Below, piece after piece: positions 17,680 to 17,698 of a stretch of DNA of 17,698 bases. Under the pieces are notes generated by a model. That model made no database searches. It worked only from the letters and a program-made list of their open reading frames with translations, and was not told the DNA's origin. The stretch is from an uncultured Clostridium sp. (GTDB lineage: Bacteria > Bacillota > Clostridia > Peptostreptococcales > Peptostreptococcaceae), in the NCBI GenBank assembly GCA_900550335.1, contig URRU01000017.1, positions 1 to 17,698 on the forward strand, written 5' to 3'. Positions within the stretch are counted from its first letter, which is position 1. Every line of letters begins with the position of its first letter. Both the position numbers and the translations under genes were made by a program.

Positions 17680-17698
17680 AAAAAGCGTTGCTTTTTAA
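17680..17698 (+). terminator. Rho-independent terminator of the operon
   Basis: AAAAAGC (17680-17686), loop GTT, GCTTTTT (17690-17696) forms a 7-bp stem ending in a T run, about 57 bases after the sbcC stop. The A run opposite the T run means it could also work in the other direction. The stem has only two G-C pairs and the T tract is inside the stem, so strength is uncertain; the window ends here. Confidence 0.65.

Overview
The window is one AT-rich, almost fully coding stretch in which every real gene lies on the + strand. Heavy use of AGA and ATA codons, strong AGGAGG-type ribosome binding sites, addB-addA-sbcD-sbcC gene content and a Bacillus/Clostridium-type LexA operator all point to a low-GC Firmicute. 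I would guess Clostridia, perhaps Peptostreptococcaceae-like, but genus and species cannot be read from the sequence.

Layout. Positions 1-169 are a regulatory region: two copies of a direct repeat (48-96), a sigma-A promoter with a perfect extended -10 (TGNTATAAT), and directly after it a LexA/SOS box, GAAC-N4-GTTC (139-150). Three accessory genes follow. The first (170-2254) encodes a 694-residue pseudo-helicase that keeps the UvrD/RecB-type fold pattern but has lost the P-loop, the Walker B glutamate and the arginine finger. The second (2391-4718) encodes an intact UvrD-like SF1A helicase with no nuclease domain. The third (4736-5494) encodes a stand-alone PD-(D/E)XK nuclease with an AddB/Cas4-type four-cysteine iron-sulfur signature. 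Between the first two genes is a four-copy 36/45-bp repeat that repeats the end of gene 1, stop codon included. Then come the classical genes addB (5514-8993), addA (8993-12853), sbcD (12903-14102) and sbcC (14105-17623), with gaps of 0-49 bp. A small hairpin and a U-tailed hairpin terminator close the window.

How the genes work together. AddAB resects double-strand DNA ends for RecA loading, and SbcCD opens hairpins and protein-blocked ends. The three upstream genes look like a second AddAB/RecBC-like machine divided over three polypeptides: dead helicase scaffold, active motor and FeS nuclease. The pseudo-helicase-then-motor order is the same as in addB-addA. The main hypothesis of this report is that the window is a DNA-end-processing operon, probably SOS-inducible from a single LexA-controlled promoter, holding two parallel helicase-nuclease complexes plus SbcCD.

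No tRNA, rRNA, CRISPR array, IS element or phage gene was seen, and no gene-free stretch is longer than about 170 bases.
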